Shown here piece after piece: positions 57,003 through 64,000 of a stretch of DNA of 64,000 nucleotides. The notes under the pieces are model-generated. The model did no database searches. It was not told where the DNA came from and was given only the letters and a program-made list of their open reading frames with translations. Source of the stretch: Pseudomonas hefeiensis. GTDB taxonomy: Bacteria > Pseudomonadota > Gammaproteobacteria > Pseudomonadales > Pseudomonadaceae. Numbering within the stretch: position 1 is the stretch's first letter; every line of letters starts with the position of its first letter. Both the position numbers and the translations under genes were made by a program. The stretch spans positions 3,534,001 to 3,598,000 of the forward strand of contig NZ_CP117449.1 of assembly GCF_030687835.1 (NCBI RefSeq). Reading direction: 5' to 3'.

Positions 57003-57340
57003 ATGTTCAATCTCTCGAAAGTTTCCTCCCTGGCAATCGCCCTGACACTGGTGGGCGGTCTCGGCCTGTCGAACATCGCTTCGGCCACGGCCATGAGTGC
57101 AGCGGCGAATGGTCAGACTGCACAGTTGGTGGTTGAAGGCGGCTCTCCGATCGTCTGAGCCAGAACCGCGTCGCCGAGGGTGGCTCCGATCGCCTGCTTC
57201 AGAACCGCGTCGCCGAAGGTGGCGCTGATCGCCTGCTTCAGAACCGCGTCGCCGAAGGTGGCTCCGATCGCCTGCTTCAGAACCGCGTCGCCGAGGGTGG
57301 CGCTGATCGTCTTCAGGAACTGCACGAACGCAACGCTTAA
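57003..57340 (+). pseudogene. Small secreted 13-residue-repeat protein, frameshifted as given
   Basis: A strong RBS (AAGGAG) precedes MFNLSKVSSLAIALTLVGG, a signal peptide with cleavage near residue 29 (IASATA). In the first frame a stop follows at 57156. After a TC dinucleotide at 57144-57147 (TCTC) the frame shifts. Removing two bases gives EGGSDRLSQNRVAEGGSDR and continued units to TAA at 57338. The protein then holds five EGG(S/A)DRL units in 39-bp, 13-residue steps, and would be 111 aa. Similar small exported repeat proteins are known in Pseudomonas, but their function is not established. Could be real phase variation or an assembly error. Confidence 0.75.
57161..57303. repeat. 39-bp tandem repeat, four copies
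   Basis: CAGAACCGCGTCGCCGA recurs exactly at 57161, 57200, 57239 and 57278, a strict 39-bp period with alternating GGCTCC/GGCGCT variants (Ser/Ala). Copies are nearly identical at DNA level, so the array is young or is homogenised. Confidence 0.95.
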
Positions 57341-57362
57341 GGGTTGCGGATAGCCGTGCCGC

Positions 57363-58253
57363 TCACACCAGGTACTGCTTGAACCACTCAAGGGTTCGCC
57401 CCCACGCCAGCTCGGCAGCCGCTTCGTCATAGCGCGGTGTCGAGTCGTTGTGGAAGCCATGGTTGACGCCCGGATAGATATAGGCCTGATAGGTCTTCTT
57501 CCCGGCCTTGAGCGCTGCTTCATAGGCCGGCCAGCCTTCGTTGATGCGGGTGTCGAGTTCGGCGTAGTGGATCAGCAGCGGTGCCTTGATTCGCGGTACG
57601 TCCTCAGGCTTGGGCCCGCGTCCGTAGAATGGCACCGCCGCACCGAGCTCGGGATACGCCACGGCGGCGGCGTTGGCCACCCCGCCGCCGTAGCAGAAAC
57701 CGGTGATGCCGACTTTCTTGCCGCCGATGGCGTCGTGTTTCATCAGAAACTCAACGGCAGCGAAAAAATCGTTCATCAGCTTCTCGGGGTCGACCTGCTG
57801 CTGAAGCTCGCGCCCCTTGTCATCGTTCCCCGGGTAACCGCCCACCGAGGTCAGGCCATCCGGCGCCAGCGCCACGAAACCGGCCTTGGCCACGCGCCGG
57901 GCGACGTCTTCGATGTAAGGGTTCAAGCCACGGTTTTCATGGGCCACCACCACACCGGGCACCGGGCCACTGGCCTTGGCTGGCCGGACCAGATAGCCGC
58001 GCACCTGACCATGACCGTTGGGTGAGGGATAAGTGAGGTACTGCGCCACGATGTCCGGGTCGGTGAAGTTCACCTGCATGGCCTGGGCATAGTTGGGGCT
58101 CAACGACGCCAGCAATGCGCCGGCCGTCAGCCCGCCCACCGCGAACTGACTGGCCCGTTCCAGGAAGACCCGTCGGGATATCTGGCCGTGGGCGTAAAAA
58201 TCGTAAAGCTCGAGCAGTTCGGGGGCAAAGTCCTTGGCGGTCAGGCGAGTCAT
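57363..58253 (-). CDS. Tat-exported dienelactone hydrolase family protein (YghX-like)
   Basis: A 296-aa alpha/beta hydrolase from [13 protein letters not shown]; the longer frame upstream has no family support. A twin-arginine motif SRRVFLERA (R27-R28) followed by [21 protein letters not shown] suggests Tat export. The dienelactone hydrolase core has nucleophile Cys177 in [10 protein letters not shown], an acidic residue in [15 protein letters not shown] and His in [16 protein letters not shown]. coli YghX is a similar protein. Hydrolysis of lactones or esters is the family reaction; the natural substrate is unknown. A terminator lies between it and the mqo gene upstream. Confidence 0.88.
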   Translation of the reverse strand: MTRLTAKDFAPELLELYDFYAHGQISRRVFLERASQFAVGGLTAGALLASLSPNYAQAMQVNFTDPDIVAQYLTYPSPNGHGQVRGYLVRPAKASGPVPGVVVAHENRGLNPYIEDVARRVAKAGFVALAPDGLTSVGGYPGNDDKGRELQQQVDPEKLMNDFFAAVEFLMKHDAIGGKKVGITGFCYGGGVANAAAVAYPELGAAVPFYGRGPKPEDVPRIKAPLLIHYAELDTRINEGWPAYEAALKAGKKTYQAYIYPGVNHGFHNDSTPRYDEAAAELAWGRTLEWFKQYLV

Positions 58254-58290
58254 GGTTTGATCCTCTTCGGGGATCGAAAAATCATAGACG

Positions 58291-58323
58291 AAAAAAAACG
58301 CCGCTCGATGAGCGGCGTTTTTT
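58291..58323. terminator. Terminator between mqo and the hydrolase gene
   Basis: Stem AACGCCGCTC/GAGCGGCGTT-type hairpin flanked by eight A on the left and a T-run on the right. It ends the mqo transcript (minus strand) before the hydrolase gene. Confidence 0.9.
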
Positions 58324-58345
58324 ATTTCACCAGACAGCGTCCGGT

Positions 58346-59989
58346 TTACAGCGCCATGTCGGCCGCCGGGTTGCTTTGCGGGGCAGCGGCCGGCTCGATC
58401 GGTGCAGGAGCGGAGCCCTGCTGGCTGATCGTCGGTGGCGTGTCCAGTTGCAGGACTTCGCTGGTGTAAGCCCACTCCTGAGCCACACGCTCAGGGCTTT
58501 CGTTGAGCTTGCTGCCGTAGCTTGGCACGATCTGATGCAGTTTTTCCTGCCAGGCCGGGGTGGCGACCTTGTCCTTGAAGACCTTCTCAAGCACCGTCAG
58601 CATGATCGGCGCGGCGGTCGAGGCACCTGGCGAAGCACCCAGCAGAGCGGCGATGCTGCCGTCCTGGGAGGCGACCACTTCAGTACCCAGCTTCAGGACG
58701 CCGCCCTTTTCTTCATCACGCTTGATGATCTGCACGCGCTGGCCGGCCTGCCACAGACGCCAGTCTTGCTGCTTGGCGTCCGGGAAGTACTCCTTCAGGG
58801 CGTTGAAGCGGTCTTCGTCCGACTGCATCAACTGGCCGGCCAGGTATTCAACCAGCGGGTACTGTTCGATACCCACCTTGGTCATCGGCCATACGTTGTG
58901 GGTCGTGGTGCTGGTCAGCAGGTCGAAGTACGAACCGTTCTTCAGGAACTTGGTAGAGAAGGTGGCGAACGGGCCAAACAAAATCACCCGCTTGCCGTCG
59001 AGCACACGGGTGTCCAGGTGCGGCACCGACATCGGCGGTGCGCCAACCGAAGCCTTGCCGTAGGCCTTGGCCAGGTGCATCTGGGCGATGGTCGGGTTCT
59101 CGGTCACCAGGAACGAGCCGCCTACCGGGAAACCGGCGTATTCACGAGCTTCCGGGATGTCGGTTTCCTGCAGCAAGTGCAAGGCACCGCCGCCAGCGCC
59201 GATGAACACGAACTTGGCGTCGGTCTCGGTTTCGCTACCGTCCTTCAGGTTCTTGTACGAAACGCGCCAGGTGCCGTCTTCGTTGCGGGTGATGTCGCGC
59301 ACTTCGCTGGACAGCTTGAGGGAGAAGTTTGGTTTGGTTTGCAGGTGAGCAGCAAACTGACGGGTGATTTCGCCGAAGTTCACGTCGGTGCCCAAAGGAC
59401 TCCAGGTGGCCGCGACTTTCTGGCTCGGGTCACGCCCTTGCATCATCAGCGGTACCCATTTGTTGATCTGCTCGCGATCTTCGGAGTACTGCATGCCGGC
59501 GAACAATGGGCTGGCCTGAAGGGCTTCGTAGCGTTTCTTCAGGAACGCGATGTTGTCCTCGCCCCAGACAAAGCTCATGTGCGGCGTAGAGTTGATGAAC
59601 GAGCGCGGGTTCTTCAGCACGCCGTTCTTGACCTGCCAGGCCCAGAATTGACGGGAAATCTGGAACGCCTCGTTGATCTCGATGGCCTTGGTGATTTCGA
59701 CCTTGCCATTCTTGTCTTCGGGCGTGTAGTTCAGCTCGGCCAGCGCGGAGTGGCCGGTACCGGCGTTGTTCCAGCCGTTGGAGCTCTCTTGGGCAACACC
59801 GTCCAGGCGCTCGACCATTTCCATGGTCCAGTCCGGTTCCAGCTCATTGAGCCAGACGCCGAGTGTCGAGCTCATGATGCCGCCACCAATGAGCAAGACA
59901 TCCACTTTTTTTGCCTCGGCGGCGTGCGTGGTCGCAAGACCCATCGCCATCGCCAGGCCCAGCAGCGCCGTGTGTGTTTTCTTCAACAT
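58346..59989 (-). CDS. mqo: Malate:quinone oxidoreductase
   Basis: FAD enzyme of 547 aa that oxidises malate to oxaloacetate and passes electrons to quinone, replacing or supplementing NAD malate dehydrogenase in the TCA cycle. The ATG at 59989 ([17 protein letters not shown]) is followed by a signal-like hydrophobic stretch to about residue 25 (THAAEA). Motifs: [21 protein letters not shown] for FAD binding, [22 protein letters not shown], and [21 protein letters not shown] near the C-terminus, typical of the Mqo family. The C-terminal 40 residues are Pro/Ala-rich and variable. The enzyme is a peripheral membrane protein. Confidence 0.95.
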   Translation of the reverse strand: MLKKTHTALLGLAMAMGLATTHAAEAKKVDVLLIGGGIMSSTLGVWLNELEPDWTMEMVERLDGVAQESSNGWNNAGTGHSALAELNYTPEDKNGKVEITKAIEINEAFQISRQFWAWQVKNGVLKNPRSFINSTPHMSFVWGEDNIAFLKKRYEALQASPLFAGMQYSEDREQINKWVPLMMQGRDPSQKVAATWSPLGTDVNFGEITRQFAAHLQTKPNFSLKLSSEVRDITRNEDGTWRVSYKNLKDGSETETDAKFVFIGAGGGALHLLQETDIPEAREYAGFPVGGSFLVTENPTIAQMHLAKAYGKASVGAPPMSVPHLDTRVLDGKRVILFGPFATFSTKFLKNGSYFDLLTSTTTHNVWPMTKVGIEQYPLVEYLAGQLMQSDEDRFNALKEYFPDAKQQDWRLWQAGQRVQIIKRDEEKGGVLKLGTEVVASQDGSIAALLGASPGASTAAPIMLTVLEKVFKDKVATPAWQEKLHQIVPSYGSKLNESPERVAQEWAYTSEVLQLDTPPTISQQGSAPAPIEPAAAPQSNPAADMAL

Positions 59990-60345
59990 GTGTGTATCCC
60001 TAGGGTAGAACGCCATTCCGCCCGCCAGTCCGGCAATGATAGACCACGCCATGGCCTGCATACGGCATGACGGGGGTCGAAACGAGACTGGAGGATGGAC
60101 CTACAGGGGCCGAGAATCATCGGCCTCGCATTTATGTCTCTCCGGCGCTGACTTCTTGTAGGTCTTGGCTTCAGCTGGGTGAGGGACACTGCAAAACGCT
60201 TGTAATCGGGCCTGACATGGCCGTGCCCGATTGTCGCAGCGGGGGGAGTTTACAGAATGAACTAAACAGACCGAAGCCCCTTTTTTCATTCAAGGGATAA
60301 ACACCGACCAAATGAAGGCGTTTTGATAGCGCACTGACTCGAAAA
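59990..60345. other. Gene-free stretch before mqo
   Basis: About 355 bp with no credible gene; it should hold the mqo promoter (minus strand). A REPIN follows at 60346. No RNA gene is recognised. Confidence 0.5.
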
Positions 60346-60433
60346 TGTGGGAGCGGGCTTGCTCGCGAAAGCGGTGGATCAGCCTGCATCCACATTGAAT
60401 GTGCCGCCTTCGCGAGCAAGCCCGCTCCCACAG
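60346..60433. repeat. REPIN after the hybrid kinase gene
   Basis: Pair TGTGGGAGCGGGCTTGCTCG ... CGAGCAAGCCCGCTCCCACA around a 47-bp loop, ending 48 bp past the kinase stop codon. Confidence 0.9.
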
Positions 60434-60480
60434 GGGACTTGTGGTGAATGCCGATGAGTTGACCTGCACCTCTCCACTCG

Positions 60481-61851
60481 CTACCCGAGCAACTGACTCA
60501 ACACCGCCCGCAATTTGCCGGGCTTGAGCGGTTTGTTGAGCAGTGGTGCATTGAGTTTGCGCAAGGCGCGGCGGCACTGGTCGCTACGATCGGCGGTGAT
60601 GATCACCGCCGGTATCGTCTGTTGGAAATGCTCGCGCAAGTGCTTGACCACTTCGCACCCGACCACGCCATGATCCAGGTGAAAATCCGCCAGGATCAGT
60701 TCCGGCGCACGCCCTTGCAGCACGGCAAAGGCACCCGCCTCGTCCGTGGCGGTCAACACATCACACCCCCACTGCCCGAGCAGCGCAGCCATGCTTTGCA
60801 AAATGCTCAGCTCATTGTCGATGACCAGCAGACGGCGTCCAGGCAGTGGGTTTCCGGCGACCATCTGGATGGGGCCCTGGGACATGGGCAGCAGTCTTTC
60901 AGCCGACAACGGCACCTCAATGCTGAATACCGAACCGCGCCCCGGCCGGGAACGCACCTGGACCCGATAGTCGAGGATATGGGCGATGCGCTCGACAATC
61001 GCCAGCCCCAGGCCGACGCCCTTGCGGTCCGCCGCCCGGCCCACGTCCAATTGGTTGAATTCCAGGAATATCGACTCCAGGCAGTCGGCGGCAATGCCAC
61101 GCCCCGTGTCCCAGACCTCCAGGCTCAACCGCTCGCCCCGACGCCGCGCAGCCAACAGGATGCCGCCATGGGCGGTGTAGCGACAGGCGTTGCTGAGCAG
61201 GTTGCGCAAGATCCGGGTCATCAGCCGCAGGTCGGTCATCACCGTTTCGTCGCCGAAACGTACCCGTAGCTCCAACCCGGCGGCGCCAGCCACTGATTGA
61301 AATTCCGAAGCCAGTGGCGCGAGCAGCTCATCCAGCCGATACGGCGCCAGGTCCGGCTTGACCGCAGCCTGGTCCAGCCGGGAAATGTCCAACAGGTCGG
61401 TGAGCAGGTCTTCCGCCCCTTCGAGCGCCTGGTGGGTACGCTCCACCAGCACCTGCTCGGACGTGGGCAGCGAGCGTTCGCGTAATGTGGATATCAGCAA
61501 ACGTGCGGCATTGAGTGGTTGCAGCAGGTCGTGACTGGCGGCGGCCAGGTATTTGTCCTTGCTCCGGTTGGCTGCCTGCGCAGCGTCCCGGGCGTCGCGC
61601 AGCTGTTGTTCGATCAGCTCACGCTGGGTGATCTGTTGCTGCAGATTCAGGTTGGCCTCCATCAGCGCGTCGGTGCGCTCGGCCACCCGCTGTTCCAACT
61701 GATCGTTGAGCTGTTGCAGGTGTTGCCGGGCCTGTTCCAGTTCATCCAGGCGTGCGGCCAGTTCCGGATAGTGGCTCTTGCGCGTCGAGTGATTGCCCAG
61801 TCCCAGCAACCCGGCCAGGGCTTTTTGCTGTTCGTCAGAGGGCTTCGCCAT
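60481..61851 (-). CDS. Hybrid sensor kinase, ErcS/NahK-like
   Basis: A 456-aa cytoplasmic kinase from MAKPSDEQQKALAGLLG; an in-frame ATG at 61866 is an alternative. An N-terminal coiled coil (about 30-95) precedes HisKA with His107 in AAASHDLLQPLNAARLLIST, a 'SHDLLQPLNAARL' form shared by NahK/ErcS-type kinases. The ATPase domain has NLLSNACRYT, DTGRGIA and GLGLAIVERIAHIL. A receiver domain (about 340-456) has LILADFHLDHG with the acceptor Asp and ITADRS. It overlaps the ErcA-like gene by 17 bp. In P. aeruginosa ercA and ercS-type genes regulate the PQQ-ethanol oxidation system, which fits the neighbours. No membrane segment. Confidence 0.85.
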   Translation of the reverse strand: MAKPSDEQQKALAGLLGLGNHSTRKSHYPELAARLDELEQARQHLQQLNDQLEQRVAERTDALMEANLNLQQQITQRELIEQQLRDARDAAQAANRSKDKYLAAASHDLLQPLNAARLLISTLRERSLPTSEQVLVERTHQALEGAEDLLTDLLDISRLDQAAVKPDLAPYRLDELLAPLASEFQSVAGAAGLELRVRFGDETVMTDLRLMTRILRNLLSNACRYTAHGGILLAARRRGERLSLEVWDTGRGIAADCLESIFLEFNQLDVGRAADRKGVGLGLAIVERIAHILDYRVQVRSRPGRGSVFSIEVPLSAERLLPMSQGPIQMVAGNPLPGRRLLVIDNELSILQSMAALLGQWGCDVLTATDEAGAFAVLQGRAPELILADFHLDHGVVGCEVVKHLREHFQQTIPAVIITADRSDQCRRALRKLNAPLLNKPLKPGKLRAVLSQLLG

Positions 61852-62998
61852 AGACGACCTCGACATCCCGCTGGCTCGACTCCCGAGGGTTGGTGAGAAT
61901 GCACGGGTCATGCATCGCATGTTGCGACAGGAACGGAATATCCGAAGTGCTCACCCCATGCAGCCCCAGGGTTTCGTGAAAGCCGATGGTGCGTTTGAGG
62001 GCAATCAGGTGTTCCACCAGCCGGGTACGGATCTGCCGGTGATTGAGGCCACGGCAATCAATGCCCAGCGTCTGGGCAATCACCTTGAAACGGTCGGGTG
62101 CCGAGTTGTAGTTGAACGCCACCACATGCTCCACCAGCACTGCGTTGCACAAGCCATGGGGCAAATCCAGGAAACCGCCCAGGCTGTGGGACATCGCATG
62201 CACCGCACCCAGAATCGCGTTGGAGAACGCCAGCCCGGCCTGCATGCTGCCCAGCATGATCTTTTCCCGCAGGGCGACGTCCGCCGGGTTGGCGATCATC
62301 TGCACCAGGTTGCCGTTGATCAGGCGCATCGCCTCCAGCGCATGGGGGTCGGTGAGCGGGCCGTGGCCGGTGGAAACAAACGCCTCGATGGCATGCACCA
62401 GCGCATCGATGCCGGTGCAGGCTGACAGGAACGGGTCCATGCTCAGGGTCGTTTCCGGGTCGATCAGCGACACGTCCGGCACCGCGGCCTTGCTGACGAT
62501 GGAGAACTTCATGCGCTCTTGCTGGTTGGAAATGATCACGAACTGCGACACGTCCGCCGAGGTGCCGGCGGTGGTGGGAATCAGGATCAGCGGTGGACTG
62601 GGCACGTGCAAGGTGTCCACGCCTTCGAACTCCAGGATATTGCGACCATGGGCAACGACGATGCCGATGCCTTTACCGCAATCCATGGGGCTGCCGCCAC
62701 CGACCGCGACGATGACATCGCAGTGGTTTTCCCGGTACAGCTCGGCACCGAGCATGACTTCTTCGACCCGGGGATTGGGTGAGACGGCACTGTAGATACA
62801 GTAATCGATGGCCTGGGCCTGGAGGCTGGCTTCGACGTCGGCGACCCATCCCGCAGCGATCACGCCGGGATCGGTGACGATCAGCACCTTGCGCGCGCCG
62901 AACGTCTTGGCGTAATTGCCGACATTGTGCCGGCAACCGGCGCCAAACATGATTTCAGGTGAAACGAACTTGCGCAGCGGACTGAGACTATGGCTCAT
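61835..62998 (-). CDS. ErcA-like iron-containing alcohol dehydrogenase
   Basis: Group III (iron-activated) alcohol dehydrogenase, 387 aa. NAD-binding motif VGGGSPMDCGKGIGI, TTAGTSADVSQFVI for the nucleotide region, and GAVHAMSHSLGGFLDLPHGLCNAVLVEHVV with the metal-binding His ladder (plus an upstream Asp). It begins MSHSLSPLRKFVSPEIMFGAG, the ErcA pattern. P. aeruginosa ercA (PA1991) is needed for ethanol growth and helps regulate the PQQ-ethanol dehydrogenase system rather than being the main ethanol oxidase. Here it is followed by the kinase gene and preceded by pqqA, in a likely operon. Confidence 0.9.
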   Translation of the reverse strand: MSHSLSPLRKFVSPEIMFGAGCRHNVGNYAKTFGARKVLIVTDPGVIAAGWVADVEASLQAQAIDYCIYSAVSPNPRVEEVMLGAELYRENHCDVIVAVGGGSPMDCGKGIGIVVAHGRNILEFEGVDTLHVPSPPLILIPTTAGTSADVSQFVIISNQQERMKFSIVSKAAVPDVSLIDPETTLSMDPFLSACTGIDALVHAIEAFVSTGHGPLTDPHALEAMRLINGNLVQMIANPADVALREKIMLGSMQAGLAFSNAILGAVHAMSHSLGGFLDLPHGLCNAVLVEHVVAFNYNSAPDRFKVIAQTLGIDCRGLNHRQIRTRLVEHLIALKRTIGFHETLGLHGVSTSDIPFLSQHAMHDPCILTNPRESSQRDVEVVYGEAL

Positions 62999-63078
62999 CG
63001 GTAAGCCTGTTCTTATTGTTCCGGGAATACCCTGAGCCTAAAGCATCCCACCGTGATTGCAATCAGACCAAATGGGTA

Positions 63079-63105
63079 GCCCGGCCTGAACCTCTCAGGC
63101 CGGGC
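63079..63105. terminator. Hairpin just after pqqA
   Basis: A perfect 11-bp stem, GCCCGGCCTGA/TCAGGCCGGGC with a 5-nt loop, 7 bp after the pqqA stop. No long T-run follows on the minus strand, so it may stabilise the short pqqA transcript or attenuate read-through into ercA rather than terminate fully. Confidence 0.65.
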
Positions 63106-63111
63106 CAACGC

Positions 63112-63183
63112 TCATCGGTTGGCGAAGTACATCGTCACTTCAAAGCCTATACGCAGGTCGGTGTACGCGGGTTTAGTCCACAT
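63112..63183 (-). CDS. pqqA: Solitary PqqA precursor peptide
   Basis: A 23-residue peptide: [13 protein letters not shown], then [10 protein letters not shown]. It contains the invariant Glu15 and Tyr19 (ExxxY) that PqqE cross-links to build the cofactor PQQ. It is too short to be noticed as an ordinary gene. AGAGGAAAG lies in front of the ATG. The usual pqqBCDE genes do not follow; instead a strong hairpin and then ercA. PQQ is the cofactor of periplasmic quinoprotein alcohol dehydrogenase, so its place beside exaC/ercA genes makes sense. It is probably a second pqqA copy, the full operon being elsewhere. Confidence 0.9.
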
Positions 63184-63315
63184 GGGTCTTTCCTCTTCTT
63201 GTACCGGGCCATTCCGGCAAGGTCATTAATGCACAGGGCGCCCAGAGCTCGAATGCTACTTTCGAAGCGGTGGGTGGGGTGCGTTGGTAGCAATGCTTGG
63301 CCTGTACAAATCCAA

Positions 63316-63404
63316 TGTGGGAGCGGGCTTGCTCGCGAAGACGGTGGATCAGGCACTGATCGAGTGACTGTGCCGCCGCTTTCGCGAGCAAGCCCGCTCC
63401 CACA
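63316..63404. repeat. REPIN between exaC and pqqA
   Basis: Pair TGTGGGAGCGGGCTTGCTCG ... GCGAGCAAGCCCGCTCCCACA with a loop of about 47 bp. It is 24 bp downstream of the aldehyde dehydrogenase stop. Confidence 0.9.
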
Positions 63405-63427
63405 TTTGGTTTTGCGGTGCTTCTTGG

Positions 63428-64000
63428 TTAGAAGAACCCCAACGGATTAATGTCGTAGCTCACCAGCAGGTTCTTGGTCTGCTGATAGTGGTCGAGCATC
63501 ATCTTGTGGTTCTCCCGACCGACGCCGGACTTCTTGTAGCCGCCGAACGCAGCGTGGGCCGGGTACAGGTGGTAGCAGTTGGTCCACACACGCCCGGCCT
63601 TGATCGCCCGGCCCATGCGGTAGGCGCGGTTGATGTCGCGGGTCCACAAGCCGGCACCGAGGCCGAATTCGCTGTCGTTGGCAATCGCCAGGGCTTCGGC
63701 TTCGTCCTTGAAGGTGGTGATGCCTACTACCGGGCCGAAGATTTCTTCCTGGAACACACGCATCTTGTTGTGGCCCTTGAGCAGGGTCGGCTGGATGTAA
63801 TAACCACTCGACAAGTCCCCCTCAAGGCGCTCTGCCGCACCGCCGGTGAGCAGCTCTGCCCCCTCTTCCCGAGCAATCTCCAGGTACGAAAGGATCTTGT
63901 CGTATTGCTGCTCGGAGGCCTGGGCGCCCACCATGGTGTCGGTGTCCAGCGGGTCGCCACGCTTGATCCTGGCGATCTTTTTCATGACCTCGGCCATGAA
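63428..64000 (-). CDS. exaC: NAD-dependent aldehyde dehydrogenase, ExaC-like, 3' part only
   Basis: The C-terminal 190 residues of an ALDH-superfamily enzyme; the gene continues past the window end and its start is not seen. Visible: [16 protein letters not shown] (general family motif), [62 protein letters not shown], the typical substrate and subunit-contact tail of acetaldehyde dehydrogenases such as ExaC/AldB. ExaC oxidises acetaldehyde made by ethanol oxidation to acetate. The catalytic Cys lies outside the window. A REPIN and pqqA follow, in the same direction. Confidence 0.85.
   Translation of the reverse strand, partial: FMAEVMKKIARIKRGDPLDTDTMVGAQASEQQYDKILSYLEIAREEGAELLTGGAAERLEGDLSSGYYIQPTLLKGHNKMRVFQEEIFGPVVGITTFKDEAEALAIANDSEFGLGAGLWTRDINRAYRMGRAIKAGRVWTNCYHLYPAHAAFGGYKKSGVGRENHKMMLDHYQQTKNLLVSYDINPLGFF

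Noticed and set aside
57113..57523. Minus-strand repeat-containing frame at the 39-bp array
   Set aside because: It merely reads the array on the opposite strand; the signal peptide and RBS belong to the plus-strand gene.
58115..60070. Very long plus-strand open frame opposite mqo and the hydrolase gene
   Set aside because: It is the antisense shadow of high-GC coding sequence: Arg/Gly/His-rich, no domain, spans two real genes and a terminator.

Overview
The window looks like a chromosomal segment of a fluorescent-group Pseudomonas. Evidence: high-GC codon use, several families of Pseudomonas REP/REPIN palindromes, a muxABC-opmB-type efflux operon, NudC, an ActP/DUF4212 pair next to DUF294/exonuclease genes, cstA/yjiX, mqo and an exaC-pqqA-ercA-ercS-like ethanol/PQQ region. 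No species is claimed.

Layout. 1-5.7 kb is the right-hand end of a prophage or prophage-like island. It starts with the template repeat and reverse transcriptase of a diversity-generating retroelement (DGR). Small phage genes follow (cupin-like, Ea22-like, DUF2591-like, DUF4224-like), then a tyrosine integrase facing a tRNA-Leu(UAA) gene, the probable attachment site. The DGR target gene with its variable repeat, and any Avd accessory gene, must lie left of the window. 5.7-9.1 kb: tRNA-Leu, tRNA-Cys, a TSUP permease, NudC and a dienoyl-CoA isomerase-like crotonase. 9.1-18.4 kb: tripartite RND efflux operon (muxC broken by a frameshift). 18.5-24.5 kb: Tpx, a DUF3313 lipoprotein, a small unknown, a GNAT enzyme and a transglutaminase/alpha-E/ATP-grasp operon. 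25-32.7 kb: acyltransferase, TonB-dependent receptor, acetate-type symporter pair, chemoreceptor. 32.7-37.8 kb: tandem REPINs, yjiX, an indel-riddled cstA and a divergent Cache histidine kinase/NarL-type regulator pair with three TACGTA palindromes between. 37.8-47.6 kb: diguanylate cyclase, PheC-like protein, DUF294 protein, exonuclease, BCCT transporter, TRAP transporter. 47.6-56.8 kb: an AT-rich leader and then a five-gene exopolysaccharide locus (wecB, bcsB-like, nfrB, nfrA-like and a ybcH-position gene) resembling the c-di-GMP-controlled N4-glycan-receptor system. 57-64 kb: a frameshifted small secreted repeat protein, a Tat-type dienelactone hydrolase, mqo, an ErcS-like hybrid kinase, an ErcA-like alcohol dehydrogenase, a solitary pqqA and the 3' part of an exaC-like aldehyde dehydrogenase.

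How genes work together. The DGR would diversify a prophage-encoded binding protein by adenine-directed mutagenic retrohoming. The wecB-nfr locus would make UDP-ManNAc and secrete a ManNAc-type glycan under c-di-GMP control through the MshEN repeats of NfrB. The last 4 kb belongs to PQQ-dependent alcohol oxidation and its regulation.

Quality caution. Several indels sit in short homopolymers or dinucleotides (cstA many, muxC, the ybcH-like gene, the repeat protein). The dense cluster in cstA looks like sequencing or assembly error, so every 'pseudogene' call here is provisional.
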